Shown piece after piece: positions 21,838-33,000 of a stretch of 64,000 nt of DNA. The DNA lies in contig JAACJM010000191.1 in NCBI GenBank assembly GCA_013368315.1, forward strand, positions 62,001 through 126,000, in the 5' to 3' direction. Both the position numbers and the translations under genes were made by a program. This DNA comes from Tetrapyrgos nigripes. Its lineage: Eukaryota; Basidiomycota; Agaricomycetes; Agaricales; Campanellaceae. The notes beneath the pieces are model-generated. The model made no database searches, was not told the origin of the DNA, and saw nothing but the letters and a program-made list of their open reading frames with translations. Position 1 is the first letter of the stretch. Each line of letters begins with the position of its first letter.

Positions 21838-24800
21838 ATGTATGGACCTAGTCTTCCCAGACTCAGCACACATCTGGATTCAAGAGTGGATGTTGAGGGT
21901 GGAAAGGTCAAGCGGACAACAAAATTGCATCTTGCTGTGCAGGATGGTAATGTTGCTGCTGTCCGCGAGGCCCTCAAAGATGGTGTTGATGTTGATGCAC
22001 TGAATGACAAAGGCTCGACGGCTCTTCATCTATCTGCAAAAGCCCCGCATATAGATATCGAGATCATGCGGCTGCTGCTCTTGCACGGAGCTGATTTCAA
22101 GTTGATGGATAAAGCGATCATCTGGCCAGCTACTCCAATATGCCTTGCTGCAGAGACTGGAAACCTCGAGGGCACACGGCTCCTTCTTGAGGTGGGTGCA
22201 GATGCACCTGAACTTGAAGGAGAACGAACAGCTGCCCTGAACTCTGCAACTTCTGAAGGCCATCTCCACATTGTACGTTTGCTGCTCGAGCATAAAACTC
22301 CTATTGGATTCGATGCAGGTTACCGCAGTACTATGCATACGGCTGCAGCATCCACTGACAAGAATGCATTGGATATTATGCACTTGCTTATCGAATACGG
22401 TGGTGATATCAAGCAGCTTGATGACTATGAACGCTCCCCATTGCAACTTGCAGCAATGCATGGAGCAAACGAGATCATTCAAGTACTACTTGATCTCAGA
22501 GCTGATTCTCGAGAGCCCAATGTGATTGCAGCAGCAGTGGCTAGCAGATCATGTGAGGCAGTTCATTTGCTTTTAAAGCACAGTGCCAATGCCAATGCGA
22601 TTGATCACCAAGGGATGTCCATGTTACAAATAGCGGTGTATGGCATAGACAGGTCAGTCTACGAGTTGTGCAACTTCTACTTGAAAATGGGGCAGACGTG
22701 AACGCTTGCCAGAACCTGAAGTCTATCGAGGTTAGATGAAGCTGAATTTCAAAACACATCAGCCCTACATTTCGCAGCAAGATTCAGCCTACCGGAAATT
22801 GTATCACTCTTGATAGAGCATGGTGCAGAAATCAATGGATGCTCAGGTCAAGGATGGACACCTTTGCATCATGCAGCAGCGTACTACAGCTCAAATTCAA
22901 ATGAATGTGGGGCTATTGTCAGTGTGTTGCTCAAGCATGGTGCACAGGCTGATATACGTGATGATGATGGATTTACCCCTCTTCAATGGGCTCGGATGAA
23001 TGGAAAATCTGAGATGGAGCGGCTGCTCCGCCAGCACACTGGTAGTGACATTAAGGAAGACAACTGGCCAGTCTATATGGAGAGGCCCTTGGAGAGTCAC
23101 AACAGCACGGGTAAGTTTCACAAAAACTCTGCATATGATATCCTTTTGATTAATAAACTATTTCCCTGCTCAATGATTATTAGCCCATTATGAAGCCCAA
23201 CAGTCTCATTATAGCTGTGGGAGCAGATTCTATGAGCGTTTCCTCAAAGGAGGCTCACTGGACCTTCTCTCAGAAGCCATTGCTCAATACAAACAAGCCA
23301 ATTCCCTCGATCCCGACGGTTCCGACGGCCTTATGGGCATCTCCAAGTTCTACCAGTGCAAGTATCAGCACACAAATGATCAACAAGACTTGGACCTTGC
23401 AATAGAAGCCTCCGAAATGGAGTACAGGATCCGTGGATCAATTCAGGCAGCGTTACCACTTTGCCAGCTTCTTATCGAGCGGTGTGAGCAGATGCGGCCT
23501 TCGGCAACTGACCTCAATCGGATATTGGAGATCTATCGTGTGGCCATGTTTGGTGGTGAGCGCTATCTCAGTGATGACATTCTTGATGGCAGGTTCGAGG
23601 CCATCTGTGCCTATGCATATTTTTATTTGCGGTTTAAAGATGCGAGGTCAGCACTGATCCCTTTAAAACTAGTCATTAGTCTCCTATCCGAGTTTATCGG
23701 GCCTGGGTTTCATCTCGAATATCGCTACAGCAATATTGCCCAAACTCACCGGATCACGAGCACTGCTGTTGGCACCGCGATTGAAACTGGCGAGATGTCA
23801 CTTGCATTAGACTGGTTTGAACAGGGACGGTGCATACTATGGAGTCAGATTCTGCGTCTTCGGATGCCGGTCGATGAACTTCGCTCTGATGCCCCCAAGC
23901 TCGTCCAGGATATGGACAGCATCTTTGCACAACTTTCTGAGTGCGAAAGGATTATCGGCCAGTACCCAGCCGGAGCTCCTTTTGCTCCTGGACGTGAGCC
24001 GGCCGTAATGCGCTATAGTGTTCTGGTCAATGAATTTGAAGGTCTTATTGACCAGGCACGGAGACTCCCTGGACATGAAAACTTTCTGCAGCGAAAAACT
24101 CTTGAAGACCTTAAGCAAGTTACAGCCCTCGGTGCTGTTGTCGCGCTTCACGTCCACGAGAGGTCCAGCAATGCACTCATATTATTGCCAAATCACAATG
24201 ATATCTTACACGTTTCTCTTCCCCAATTGACTCTGCAACACGCAGAACGGATGCAGTCTGACTTTCGGAAGGTCTTCAGCCTCGGACGCATGCGTGGGGA
24301 ACGAGCAACGTACTGGCAGTATAATGACTTTGAGCATATGGAACGAATACTTTCCTATATGTGGACATCCATTGTCAAGCCGGTCCTCGAAGCAACTGGG
24401 TATTACACACCAGTCCCACCTTCTCATCCACCCCGTATTATCTGGTGCGCATCTGGCCTGCTTTCTTTTCTACCACTTCATGCTGCGGGCATCTACTACA
24501 AAAGCTGCTCTGAACAGCCAAAGGCGTTGGATTATGCTGTCCATTCCTACACACCATCCCTCTTCGCACTCCTCAACGCCTTCCAACAATCAGTGAAAAC
24601 GATGGGACGAAAGGAACAGCCAGCCGTCTTCGCAGTTTCACAGCCTGCGACGCCAGGTGCAGGCCGGCTTCCGGGAACTGTGTCTGAGGTCGAGGCAATA
24701 GAGAAAGCCCTCGGCACTGAAAAACTGACCTGGTTGAACGACTCAACTGCTACGACGGCAGCCTTGCTAGCCGGTATTAAGCAGCATTCATGGATACATC

Positions 24801-25219
24801 TCGCCTGTCACAGAGTACAGAATCAGGAGAACCCATTGCAGAGCAAACTTCTGCTTCACAATGGTAGTGTCGCATTGCGCTCGATTATGCCACGTACAGT
24901 CCATCGTCGCAAGGCACTCACTATACTCTCTGCGTGTCAGACAGCGACTGGCAGCGAGAGCATTCCCGAAGAAGTCGTTCATCTTGCCGCTGGGATGTTC
25001 ATGATCGGCTTCCAGAGTGTCGTTGGGACAATGTGGTCCATACAAGATGCCGATGTGCCAGTTGTTATGAATGCGTTCTACCGGTACCTCGTAGATGAAG
25101 TCCACAGTGACAGCACACAGTCGGCATATGCATTACATTATGCGGTGAAGGAACTACGCGAGAAGATTAGACAGGAGAAATTTCTGCAATGGGTACCCTT
25201 CATTCACTTTGGTGTTTGA
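21838..25219 (+). CDS. Ankyrin-repeat protein with C-terminal CHAT (caspase-like) domain
   Basis: Reads from ATG 21838. The first ~430 residues are ankyrin repeats (TKLHLAVQDGNVAAVREAL, STALHLSA, SPLQLAAMHG, WTPLHHAAA). One intron (about 23111-23183) is followed by a helical, TPR-like region with the CHAT-linked signature QGRCILWSQILRLR. A CHAT domain follows, with HLACHR (His) and LSACQTATG (Cys), then GFQSVVGTMWSIQDAD. CHAT proteins are caspase-fold proteases usually paired with TPRs; ankyrin repeats probably sense a partner here. Ankyrin text is interrupted at about 22650-22735 by two compensating frame shifts that expose a TGA at 22699-22701. Either the gene is damaged or two bases are wrong. 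A same-strand caspase gene follows within ~130 bp. Confidence 0.75.
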
Positions 25220-25285
25220 GATACTAGTTCCAGTGGCCATCAATGTAGTAGTCACAGTTCAAAGACAGAGGAGACCACACTCATA

Positions 25286-25337
25286 GGGAGGACTAGTACT
25301 TAGAAAATTTGATTTGGGTATTTGTTTGTATTTGCCT
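25286..25337. repeat. ~65-bp repeat, copy B (between CHAT and caspase genes)
   Basis: It shares GAGGACTAG, then AAAATTTGATTTGGGTATTT and GTATTTGCCT with copies A and C. It lacks the ACGGGCCATAAG part. It sits about 12 bp before the possible caspase ATG at 25350. Confidence 0.65.
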
Positions 25338-25349
25338 ACACCCCTAACG

Positions 25350-27624
25350 ATGACGTCCCCACACATCTCTGATCTCATGTCTGCCTTGCCATCAACAAGT
25401 AGCAAAGGGTTTGCTGCGAATGCGAGGTGATTTTTAATCCCAATTCTCTAGTGACTTCATTCACATCGACTGCAGTGGTTTCAAGCATATCTTCGCTGTT
25501 GTCATTGGAATCAATAAATACAAGAATCTAAAGCCGGCACTTCAAGGTTGTATCAGCGATGTGGAGGATGTTATTTCATTTCTAGAACACGATTTGGACG
25601 TTCCTGGGGACCGAATTGTGCGGTTGCTGGGTGAAAATGCCACTAGGGACGCCATCATTGGTGCCTTGAAAAATCTTCAAAACAACAAGAAGATCCCCGA
25701 CAATGATCCAATCCTCATATATTTTGCTGGGCATGGGGCTAGCATAGACTCGAATCCCCCTCTACAAACAATCACGTCCTGGGATATGTCCAGCGATGAA
25801 TCAGACGAAGCAGTGGATGTGATAGCAGACTGGGAGATTAGAGACTTGCTTAATAAACTCGAGGGGAAGAAAGGAAACAATATTGTGTGTAATATATCTG
25901 CAGCATTTGGGTATTCAGAACTGACCTGTCTACAGACTGTGATATTTGATTGCTGCTATTCTGGATCAGGGACACGAGCAACAGAGTCAATGACATTCCA
26001 GTCGGCAGAAGTCCCAGCGAAACGAATTCCAGCTCAAGACCGAGCTTCGACTTTTGGTGCCTATGCTCAGAAGGAGTCGAGATCTCATATCCTCCTTGCT
26101 GCCTGCACGTCAGCACAGAAAGCTGCAGAGTCAGGAAGCCCACGTCGAGGTGACTTTACATCGAAGTTGTTGGAATTTTTACGCCAGTTGTTGCATCCCG
26201 AGTCGAAGATCCCCCTAGCTGCCATTTCTTATTCTCGTCTCATACAGTTACTTGGCCAACTTCCCAGGTGTGTCAAGCTTTTTTCATAGATAGGCCTTTG
26301 AACTGATTATTCTCTGAAGAGGGCGGAATCAGACACCTCAATGCGAGGGCTACTACCAGAACCGCTTCCTATTTTCTTGTAGACAAGCCCAAGTTACTTT
26401 TCCTCTTCAAAGGATTGAGAATGGTCAAATCGTCGTTCAGGGTGGAGAGGTCCATGGCGTCACAGTTGGTTCCCAGTTCTGCGTCGTGGGTTCTTCTGGC
26501 AACGGCCAGGAACTGAAAATCCAGAAGACCAAACTGCTCCATTCAACATTCACTCCGCCTCTTGCTCCTCTTCTGATGGATTTGGCGACGGACTTGCAGC
26601 TCATGGCTGTCACTAAAACTATGTCAGGACACAAAGAACGTCTCCCTGTGCATCTCCATCTCTCCCTCGATGATAGCTTGACCGAAGCTTTGCTTGCCGA
26701 AATGCCGGCAGACCTCATCTGTACCGAACATTCTGAGCAGGATGCCCGACTGGTCATTGTGAAAGAGAAGGATACGGAGACAGATACTGATTATGTCGCG
26801 TTCAAGTTGACCGACGAACGCATAACATCCCATGGGCTGACATCTCTTTATTCGCCCGTCAATGCTTCTATCAGCGGCATTCTACCCGTCCTCCATGCGG
26901 CTACACATTACTACTGGCATCTCTACTGAGAACCCCCTTCTTTAAAGTACAGACTGAGGACAGGGTTGGACGTCAAATTTCTGGGACTCCAGAAAAATCC
27001 TGATCCATATTCGCTTGAGGAAAGAGTCATCCGCGATGAGAACCTCATCTCCGATGAAAAGATCATCACTCTTGTGATTGACCGAGGCGATGACCCTACG
27101 TCTGGTTCTTCATACGGTATAAGGCTTACCAACAATTCACGCATCAGCATGTATCCGTATGTTTTCTACTTTGATAACAGCGATTTGAGTATAAGTGAGC
27201 CCTTTCAAACTACTTTTATACTCAGGCTAAACTCACCACTCTATTTTCAGGATCAGCATCGTATTATGAACCACCTTCAGCACACAATCAGAAAGTGAAA
27301 CCACCGCTCACTGTGAAAGGGGTACTATCAATTGGATATTGGGATAAGGAGGAGAATCCTGGAGCTACTCCTCCAATTTCATACCGTCTTCGAGATGGGC
27401 AGGACGCTGACGTCGGGTTTCTGAAGGTGTTCCTCACCACCCATTATGTGGACATGTCATCCATAGCTCAGGGGCACCTGCCAATCCAGGTTGCGCCCTT
27501 CAAGTTGAGGAAAAATGTGTTCCTAACCAATCGGAAGGATGTCTCTGAGAACCGTCTGGCAGAGAAGTTTGACTGGGATAGCTTTGTCATTCCAATTTAC
27601 CAAAAAGCAGCAAATCCTAGCTAG
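25350..27624 (+). CDS. Caspase-like (peptidase C14) domain protein with an internal stop
   Basis: The caspase domain begins around 25460 (HIFAVVIGINKYKNL) and shows the His box LIYFAGHGAS and the Cys box VIFDCCYSGS. These are the dyad expected of a C14 protease. An intron (about 25885-25935) splits the domain. The conserved fungal extension follows (NQTPQCEGYYQNRFLF, then LHAATHYYWHLY), and a C-terminal module ends ISYRLRDGQDADVGFLKVFL. A TGA at 26927-26929 interrupts the frame between YYWHLY and the EPPSLKYRLRTGL segment. Text on both sides stays in the same frame, so a nonsense change is likely. The start is uncertain; ATG 25350 needs a very short or unusual intron. It probably acts with the CHAT gene upstream (inference). 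Confidence 0.7.
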
Positions 27625-27726
27625 ACGCCGAATAGTACTTACTAGTAGCAAATGAAATATCACAGTTGTCTTTCCGTTTCAGATACTAATAGAATGGTTC
27701 TAAGCTCGCTATTCCCTTTTCGTTGC

Positions 27727-27790
27727 GTAGACGGGCCATAAGTACAGGAGGACTAGCACCAAAAATTTTGATCTGGGTATTTGTTCGTGA
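27727..27790. repeat. ~65-bp repeat, copy C (downstream of caspase gene)
   Basis: It begins GTAGACGGGCCATAAGTA, identical to copy A over 18 bases, then GACTAGCACC and GGTATTTGTTCG. The CAT corresponding to the NOC1 start codon is retained although no NOC1 coding sequence follows. Confidence 0.75.
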
Positions 27791-27819
27791 GAAGTCATAG
27801 TCCACCTCGATATATATCG

Positions 27820-28050
27820 TCTATTAAATTTCGATTATAATATTCGAGTACTACGCATATCTTCTATTCACTATTCTAGCTTAAAGATCTGATCTGCCTA
27901 TCATACTACTAAACTCTCAAATCCTTCCAATACTTAATCCAGTAACTTCATTGTTCCCCAGCCTGATGGTAAATCTCTCGACTTGTACAGCTTATACCCA
28001 GCGCGTTCGTACATGTTAATCGCGGCGGTTTGATCGCGAGCTATTTGAGT
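27820..28050 (-). pseudogene. GNAT acetyltransferase 3' fragment
   Basis: The region 27935-28045 closely matches the 3' end of the intact GNAT gene at 31299-32229, corresponding to INMYERAGYK, SRDLPSGWGTMKLLD. The downstream flank also matches (CTATTAAATTTCGATTATAAT here against 31270). The rest of the gene is absent. It is a partial duplicate that includes 3' flanking sequence. The following ~290 bp, to 28342, show nothing recognisable. Confidence 0.7.
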
Positions 28051-28342
28051 GCCGTCCGTGTTTATTTTGGTATCTACTACGTCCTATAACTTTTTCTACA
28101 GGTGGCTTTACCTGTTGGTTCTCGTTAGGCGTTCGCTCATTGGATTTACCGATCGGCGTCAACAAAAGAGTTACATTGGATTCCAGGGAGCCGGAAAAAA
28201 ATAATTAAGGATATAGGGCCAGAAAAATTTTTAACGGGTCCGGCGACCGAACCAACTCACCCCTCGTGAGAAAATACTATATATAGAAATATTTGTAATC
28301 ATATGTCGCGTCATCCCGTCGCTTTAACCTCCCATTACCGTC

Positions 28343-28850
28343 GAGCGCGTTTCTGCTTTGCGCAAGCCTCACACTCCCATCTGCTGGAGGGATATGCGAG
28401 CCCTACGCATGACAAATAGTACTGTGTGAAAACATCAACTTCAAACCTTCAAACCCTTCACGAAAAGCTAGCACTCACAAATCTTGTCTCACAGCCTTTC
28501 TTCTGGCAAGCGATCACACGGTTTTGAGGATCTGAGGCCTTCTCTTCGCTGATTTCTTCTCCACAGATACAAACCTGAAGCAAGCTTTTCACCTTACGCA
28601 CTCTACGAGTTCTTCTACTCAGCTGTGTCTCATCATTTTCGGTGAATGGTATTGCATACTGATCGACAGGGTTATCTTCAGGCTCGTTGTCAATGGCTGT
28701 AAGGGAATGAGCATTAGGGAAGACCACAAAAGAATATGCGTACATGTTTCGTCATTATTCTCATCAACATTCATTGACACTGAATCGTTGAAAGCCCCAT
28801 CCGCATGTTGCTGGGAGTGTTTGGCGTGGCAGTCAGTACCTAGATACTCA
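28343..28850 (-). pseudogene. PHD-type zinc-finger gene fragment
   Basis: Three exons can be joined on the minus strand. About 28850-28747 ends NVDENNDET; about 28697-28484 reads IDNEPEDNPVD to CICGEE...VIACQKKGCETRF; about 28417-28343 reads YYLSCVGLAYPSSRWECEAC to a TAA stop. Junctions have GTACGC/CAG and GTGAGT/CAG borders. The Cys spacing (C-x-C, C-x4-C, C, W-x-C-x2-C) is that of a PHD finger. No start codon was found upstream, so this is a fragment or has an unseen first exon. PHD fingers usually bind histone tails. Confidence 0.5.
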
Positions 28851-29536
28851 TGCTCACTCTTAAAGCTTAAAGACTCAAATCTACGTTAAATTGCTCTTGG
28901 AGACTTAAATTTACACTAAACCACGGTACCGAAATACTAAAAATTTTCTGACAGAGAAGATTTTTAAGACGATCTTGGGCTGAACCCTGAACTAGCCCTA
29001 TGTCGCTCGGCTAAATTTTGCGGCTTCCTGGATTGGACTTGATATGTTCTGCCAGCGATAATTTAACCCAGATTTACGTTATGCTGCGACTCCCCGTTAG
29101 CTCTCTACTCAATGTTATCCGTCAACTGGTGGTTATGCCATCCTACTCCAGAAAGCTCAAAGCGAGACTTACTGAAACCGGTGCCAATTCAAGCGTGATG
29201 GTACCGGTACGTAAAACAACTCTTGTTCCTCTTCAAATCATGACTCAAAAGCCTATCAGACAACGCCTTTGCCCCAAAATTGTCAGGATTTTCTCGCTGG
29301 GGCTGCTTGATAATGCAAGTCTTTGTTTGGGGCGACTAGCGGCTCTACCAGATGTTGATGTTAAGCATCAGTCCATGTATGATGGGACCGGATTCCCTGG
29401 GGTTTTCTGCATCCAAGCTGCTTCATAATACGAGCATTTCTTGTGGTAATAGAACAACTGGTTTGTATTAGTGCAAAAATAGTGCAGTATAAAAGGTGAG
29501 TCTCAAAACCAGATTACTGCACCTACATCTTCAAGT
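28851..29536. other. Region with an uncharacterised ORF, no recognised gene
   Basis: An open stretch at 29018-29428 (+) has no recognisable motif. The last ~100 bases form the promoter interval of the epoxide hydrolase gene (TATAAAAGG at about 29490). Confidence 0.3.
29490..29498 (+). promoter_or_regulatory. TATA-like box of the epoxide hydrolase gene
   Basis: TATAAAAGG lies about 45 bp before the ATG at 29537, a plausible core promoter position for a fungal gene with a short leader. Confidence 0.4.
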
Positions 29537-30851
29537 ATGTCTGCAGGTGCATCCTCAGCGCTCCTTCCTCTAGTCGACGTCCCAGCGCCGTTCAATTTCT
29601 CCTTATTCAAGGACTTCAGTGTCTCTAGAGGCTTGAATTACCATTATTACGCAGTCCCAGCGGACACCGGCAAACCCACCCTTCTCTTTCTCCATGGCTT
29701 CCCTTCCACTTCGTATGATTGGCGTCACCAGGTAGCCTTTTTCCAGGATAAAGGATACGGTCTCCTCGTGCTAGATATGTTAGGTTATGGTGGCACCTCG
29801 AAACCGTTGGATCCTCAGCTTTACGTTTCCAGTCTGGTTACGAGGGATATCATTGATATTTTGGACGCTGAGGGGATTGACAAGGCAGTTGTAGTAGCCC
29901 ATGATTGGTGAGTTTTCTCCAAGCACTGTTACCTGAGCTCATTGCTGATGATGGTTGTATTATTCTCGCGTTGACAGGGGCTCAAAAACTGCCAGTCGTC
30001 TTGCGAATTATTTCCCGGAGCGGTTCCATTCCTACGCATTTCTGGCTGTGGGATACATCACTCCTACTTTCTTCGCAACTCCCTACGAAGAGAGCCTCAA
30101 CCTGGTGAGTAGTTATGTGACCCTACCAGTGGTCTTCAGTTCTTAATTATGTTGCATCGACACCATTGTTTACTCTAGAGCAAAGCAGTACTTGGCTATG
30201 AGAATTTTGGATATTGGGATTTCTTTTCCTCGGAAGGCGCAGATCATACCATTCTGAAACATCTCGATTCCTTTTGGGACATAGTCTACACGAAAGACAC
30301 CACTAAAATGATCACGGACTGGTCTCCATTAGGAGCCTTGGAGGCGTTTATCACGAATGACACCAGGATTCCCCCAGTAGACTATGTTACACCCGAGGTG
30401 AGCCTAGAAAATTTTTATATTAGATACTAGAACTAATTGCCTCTTCTACATAGGAACGAGCCATTCAAATGGAAGTCATCCGCCAAGGCGGTTTAGCCGC
30501 TCCTCTCAATTGGTACAAAATTGCGCGCGGTACCCTCGAAGGGCAGGACGATCAAGGTACGAATCCCCCTTCAAATCCTCTGTTCTACCAACAGTAATGG
30601 AGACTTCTATCTTGGTTTTACTAGGTATTCCACAAGAAAACGCACTCATTCACAACCCAATTTTCTTTGGTGCTGCTTTGCGAGACTACGGCCCAGTTGC
30701 TGCAATCTTTTTGGCAGGAGCTCTTGCGGCGAGTGATAGCTCAGTGACTCTCCACGAGTATGATTCGGATCATTGGGTCCAGATGGCCCTCCCAGACGAG
30801 GTCAACGGTGATCTGCTCGAGTGGATTGAGGGTTTGGATCTGGATGCGTGA
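29537..30851 (+). CDS. Alpha/beta hydrolase, epoxide hydrolase-like
   Basis: Five exons are read: about 29537-29907, 29979-30102, 30180-30398, 30453-30557 and 30625-30851, all with canonical borders. The alpha/beta hydrolase core is clear: LLFLHGFPSTSYDW (oxyanion HGFP), YGGTSKPLDP, and AHDWGSKTASRLA with the nucleophile Asp in H-D-W-G. A late His occurs in YDSDHWVQMALPDEV. The D-H pairing and HGFP motif are typical of soluble epoxide hydrolases, which open epoxides with water. Substrate is unknown. No signal peptide, so probably cytosolic or peroxisomal. The frame is intact. Confidence 0.82.
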
Positions 30852-31298
30852 TGATTGGGATGTTTACGAGTGCCTTTGGTTGTATGCGTACAATCAGAAC
30901 AGTATCGTGTTTCCTCAAAGTACTTGGGTACATAGATTAGAACAGCGATAGTAACTTCTCGGATTTCAAGAGACGTCAATAGCTCGGTACAGATTTTCAT
31001 AATTGAGAGCACGAGAAGGGACCAAAATTTAAAAGACGAGCGTCAAGATCTCATTTACCCGGTTACTATTCCAACTCCCTTCTGTCATTGTTCACGTCTT
31101 TACCCTCCCTTGACTTCCTCCTGCAAGCAACGCTATTGTCAACGTGCAAAACTGGATCTCAGACAAATGTTTGACTCGGGGGGACCGTACTCAGTGACGC
31201 AAGCAAACCATATACTATTCTCATTGTGTACGTAACTCTCAAATGCGACAGATGAGTGCACATTCAACATCTATTAAATTTTGATTATAATGTTCGAG
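30852..31298. other. Convergent spacer between hydrolase and GNAT genes
   Basis: Both flanking genes end here, so it should hold two terminators. No gene is seen. The right edge (31268-31298) is the flank that is duplicated at 27820. Confidence 0.35.
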
Positions 31299-32229
31299 TC
31301 ATAAACTCAAGTCCTTCCCGTAATCCAGTAACTTCATCGTTCCCCAACCTGATGGTAAATCTCTCGACTTGTAGAACTTATACCCAGCACGTTCGTACAT
31401 GTTGATTGCAGCGCGTTGATTGGGAGTGGTATTCAGGACCATAGTGTCAAGTCCAAACTGTCTCGCTCTTGCTTCGCAAGCGTCCATCAAAGTGGCACCA
31501 ATGCCCAGACGCCGATGATAAGGTGACACAAACATTCTGCACAACTCCCCTGTTCCTGCGACTTTTTTATGACTGGAAGATGTGTCTAGATTATCACAGA
31601 GTAAGCACAAGTCAATGAAACGGACGCTTAATTGCCTACCGAGAGAGATGGTTCCAACTATTTCAGTCTTCCCCGTTGATGCTGAGACCGCCTCTGCAAT
31701 CCAAAAGGCTTTGACTCCAGAAGGAACATATTCACTGGTAGCGTCACCAATTTTTGCTGGTACTAATTCGTAATATGCAACAGGATTTTCGAGATCGCTC
31801 TTGAAGCTTGTTGCGATGGCAGAGTTGATATAGGCTCCGACAGAAGCATGCAGGGATCCGCCGATGTAAATCGCGTCTAGGAGTATACAACATAGTGTGA
31901 TAGTATATGCAACTGTATTTGAGAGGAATCTGAACCTGCAAGCATTGAGGGAGCAGACGAGCAAAATAAAGTAGGCGAATAACAATGGGTAGGATTTTGC
32001 CCGTCTTGCGAGAGCGACTCTGGCAGGAGAACCGGCTGTGAACAATACAATGAGTATTGACGTCTAGCTAGTGACGTGGTTACCACAAAAGCACAAAAGA
32101 CTTGCCTTCTTCAAGAAGACAAACACGAACCAGCTTTCTGATGGCCTGAATGTCGTCTGGGCGGCAGTACCGTATGCTGACACCTGGACGTGGGGTAGTC
32201 AGAGGTTGTGCAGATTTTTCAGAAGCCAT
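31299..32229 (-). CDS. Membrane-anchored GNAT-family N-acetyltransferase
   Basis: ATG 32227-32229 starts MASEKSAQPL, followed by SIRYCRPDDIQAIRKLV. After an intron two hydrophobic segments follow (LLFAYFILLVCSL; AYTITLCCILLDAIYIGG). A second intron (about 31640-31565) precedes the acetyl-CoA binding core LCRMFVSPYHRRLGIGATLM and the C-terminal VLNTTPNQRAAINMYERAGY. R-x-x-G-I-G is the pyrophosphate-binding motif A. The two-helix insertion resembles NAT8-type membrane acetyltransferases. The acceptor substrate is unknown. A 3' fragment of a second copy lies at 27820-28050. Confidence 0.75.
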
Positions 32230-33000
32230 AGTTCTATGAAGGGGAGGAAAAGGACGGTATGGAAACACGGGAGACTAGTAGGAATGTCCATGAATAATCT
32301 TCCAGCGCGCTCAAGTAATACTAGGAAAAAGTACAGCCTAAAAATAGAAGGACTTGCCTTCGAACGCCATATGGCACCATGCTCAAGCCGACCCCAGACC
32401 GACCCCAGAATACGATGACTTACTAACTCCATGACGAGCGGATGCCTCATGGAGAACCAGAAGCTCTTATCTGACAACAGTAGGGCGAGTTGAAGACCTG
32501 GCAGCCCCATTAATTACCCTCCCAGGACGACGGAATACGCCCTTTACCAACGACCACTGCTAGTGTCGCGATTGTGTAGAAATCAGACAACGCCGGATGG
32601 GATGGGATGTGCCCTCATCCAATGTATATCCCGAGTACGAGAACTTCTGGATACCCTTCCCCCAAAATGGGACCCTAGAGAGGAGCAGCCTGAAGATCAT
32701 GAAGGAAACTTTACAATACTCACCGAAGCAGAGAATACAGAAATTTTTGAATACCGCATTTCTACGATTGGAACTCTGTCAGACGTCTTTAAATTTAGAA
32801 TAGTCACTGACCAAATTTAAAGACTGACCCTTACTGACGAGGTGCTAACCCCAGGGGTTAAGATGGATGTCAACGTCGGACCAAGTACTGTCTCAACTGA
32901 CGGCTCTTGCTAGAACAATGGCCAAGACAACGCGCCGGAATATATTTTGGAAACGATGATGTTAGAAACCAATCAATTAAACTGCTTAAACTAATAACGC
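32230..33000. other. Region with no supported gene
   Basis: ORFs at 32199-32510 (-) and 32563-32820 (+) have no recognisable domain. The first is hydrophobic in part and could be debris. Confidence 0.25.

Noticed and set aside
29018..29428. 136-residue plus-strand ORF
   Set aside because: No recognisable domain, no good start context, and composition unlike neighbouring genes.
32199..32510. Hydrophobic minus-strand ORF next to the GNAT start
   Set aside because: It overlaps the GNAT first exon in another frame and matches no known membrane family.
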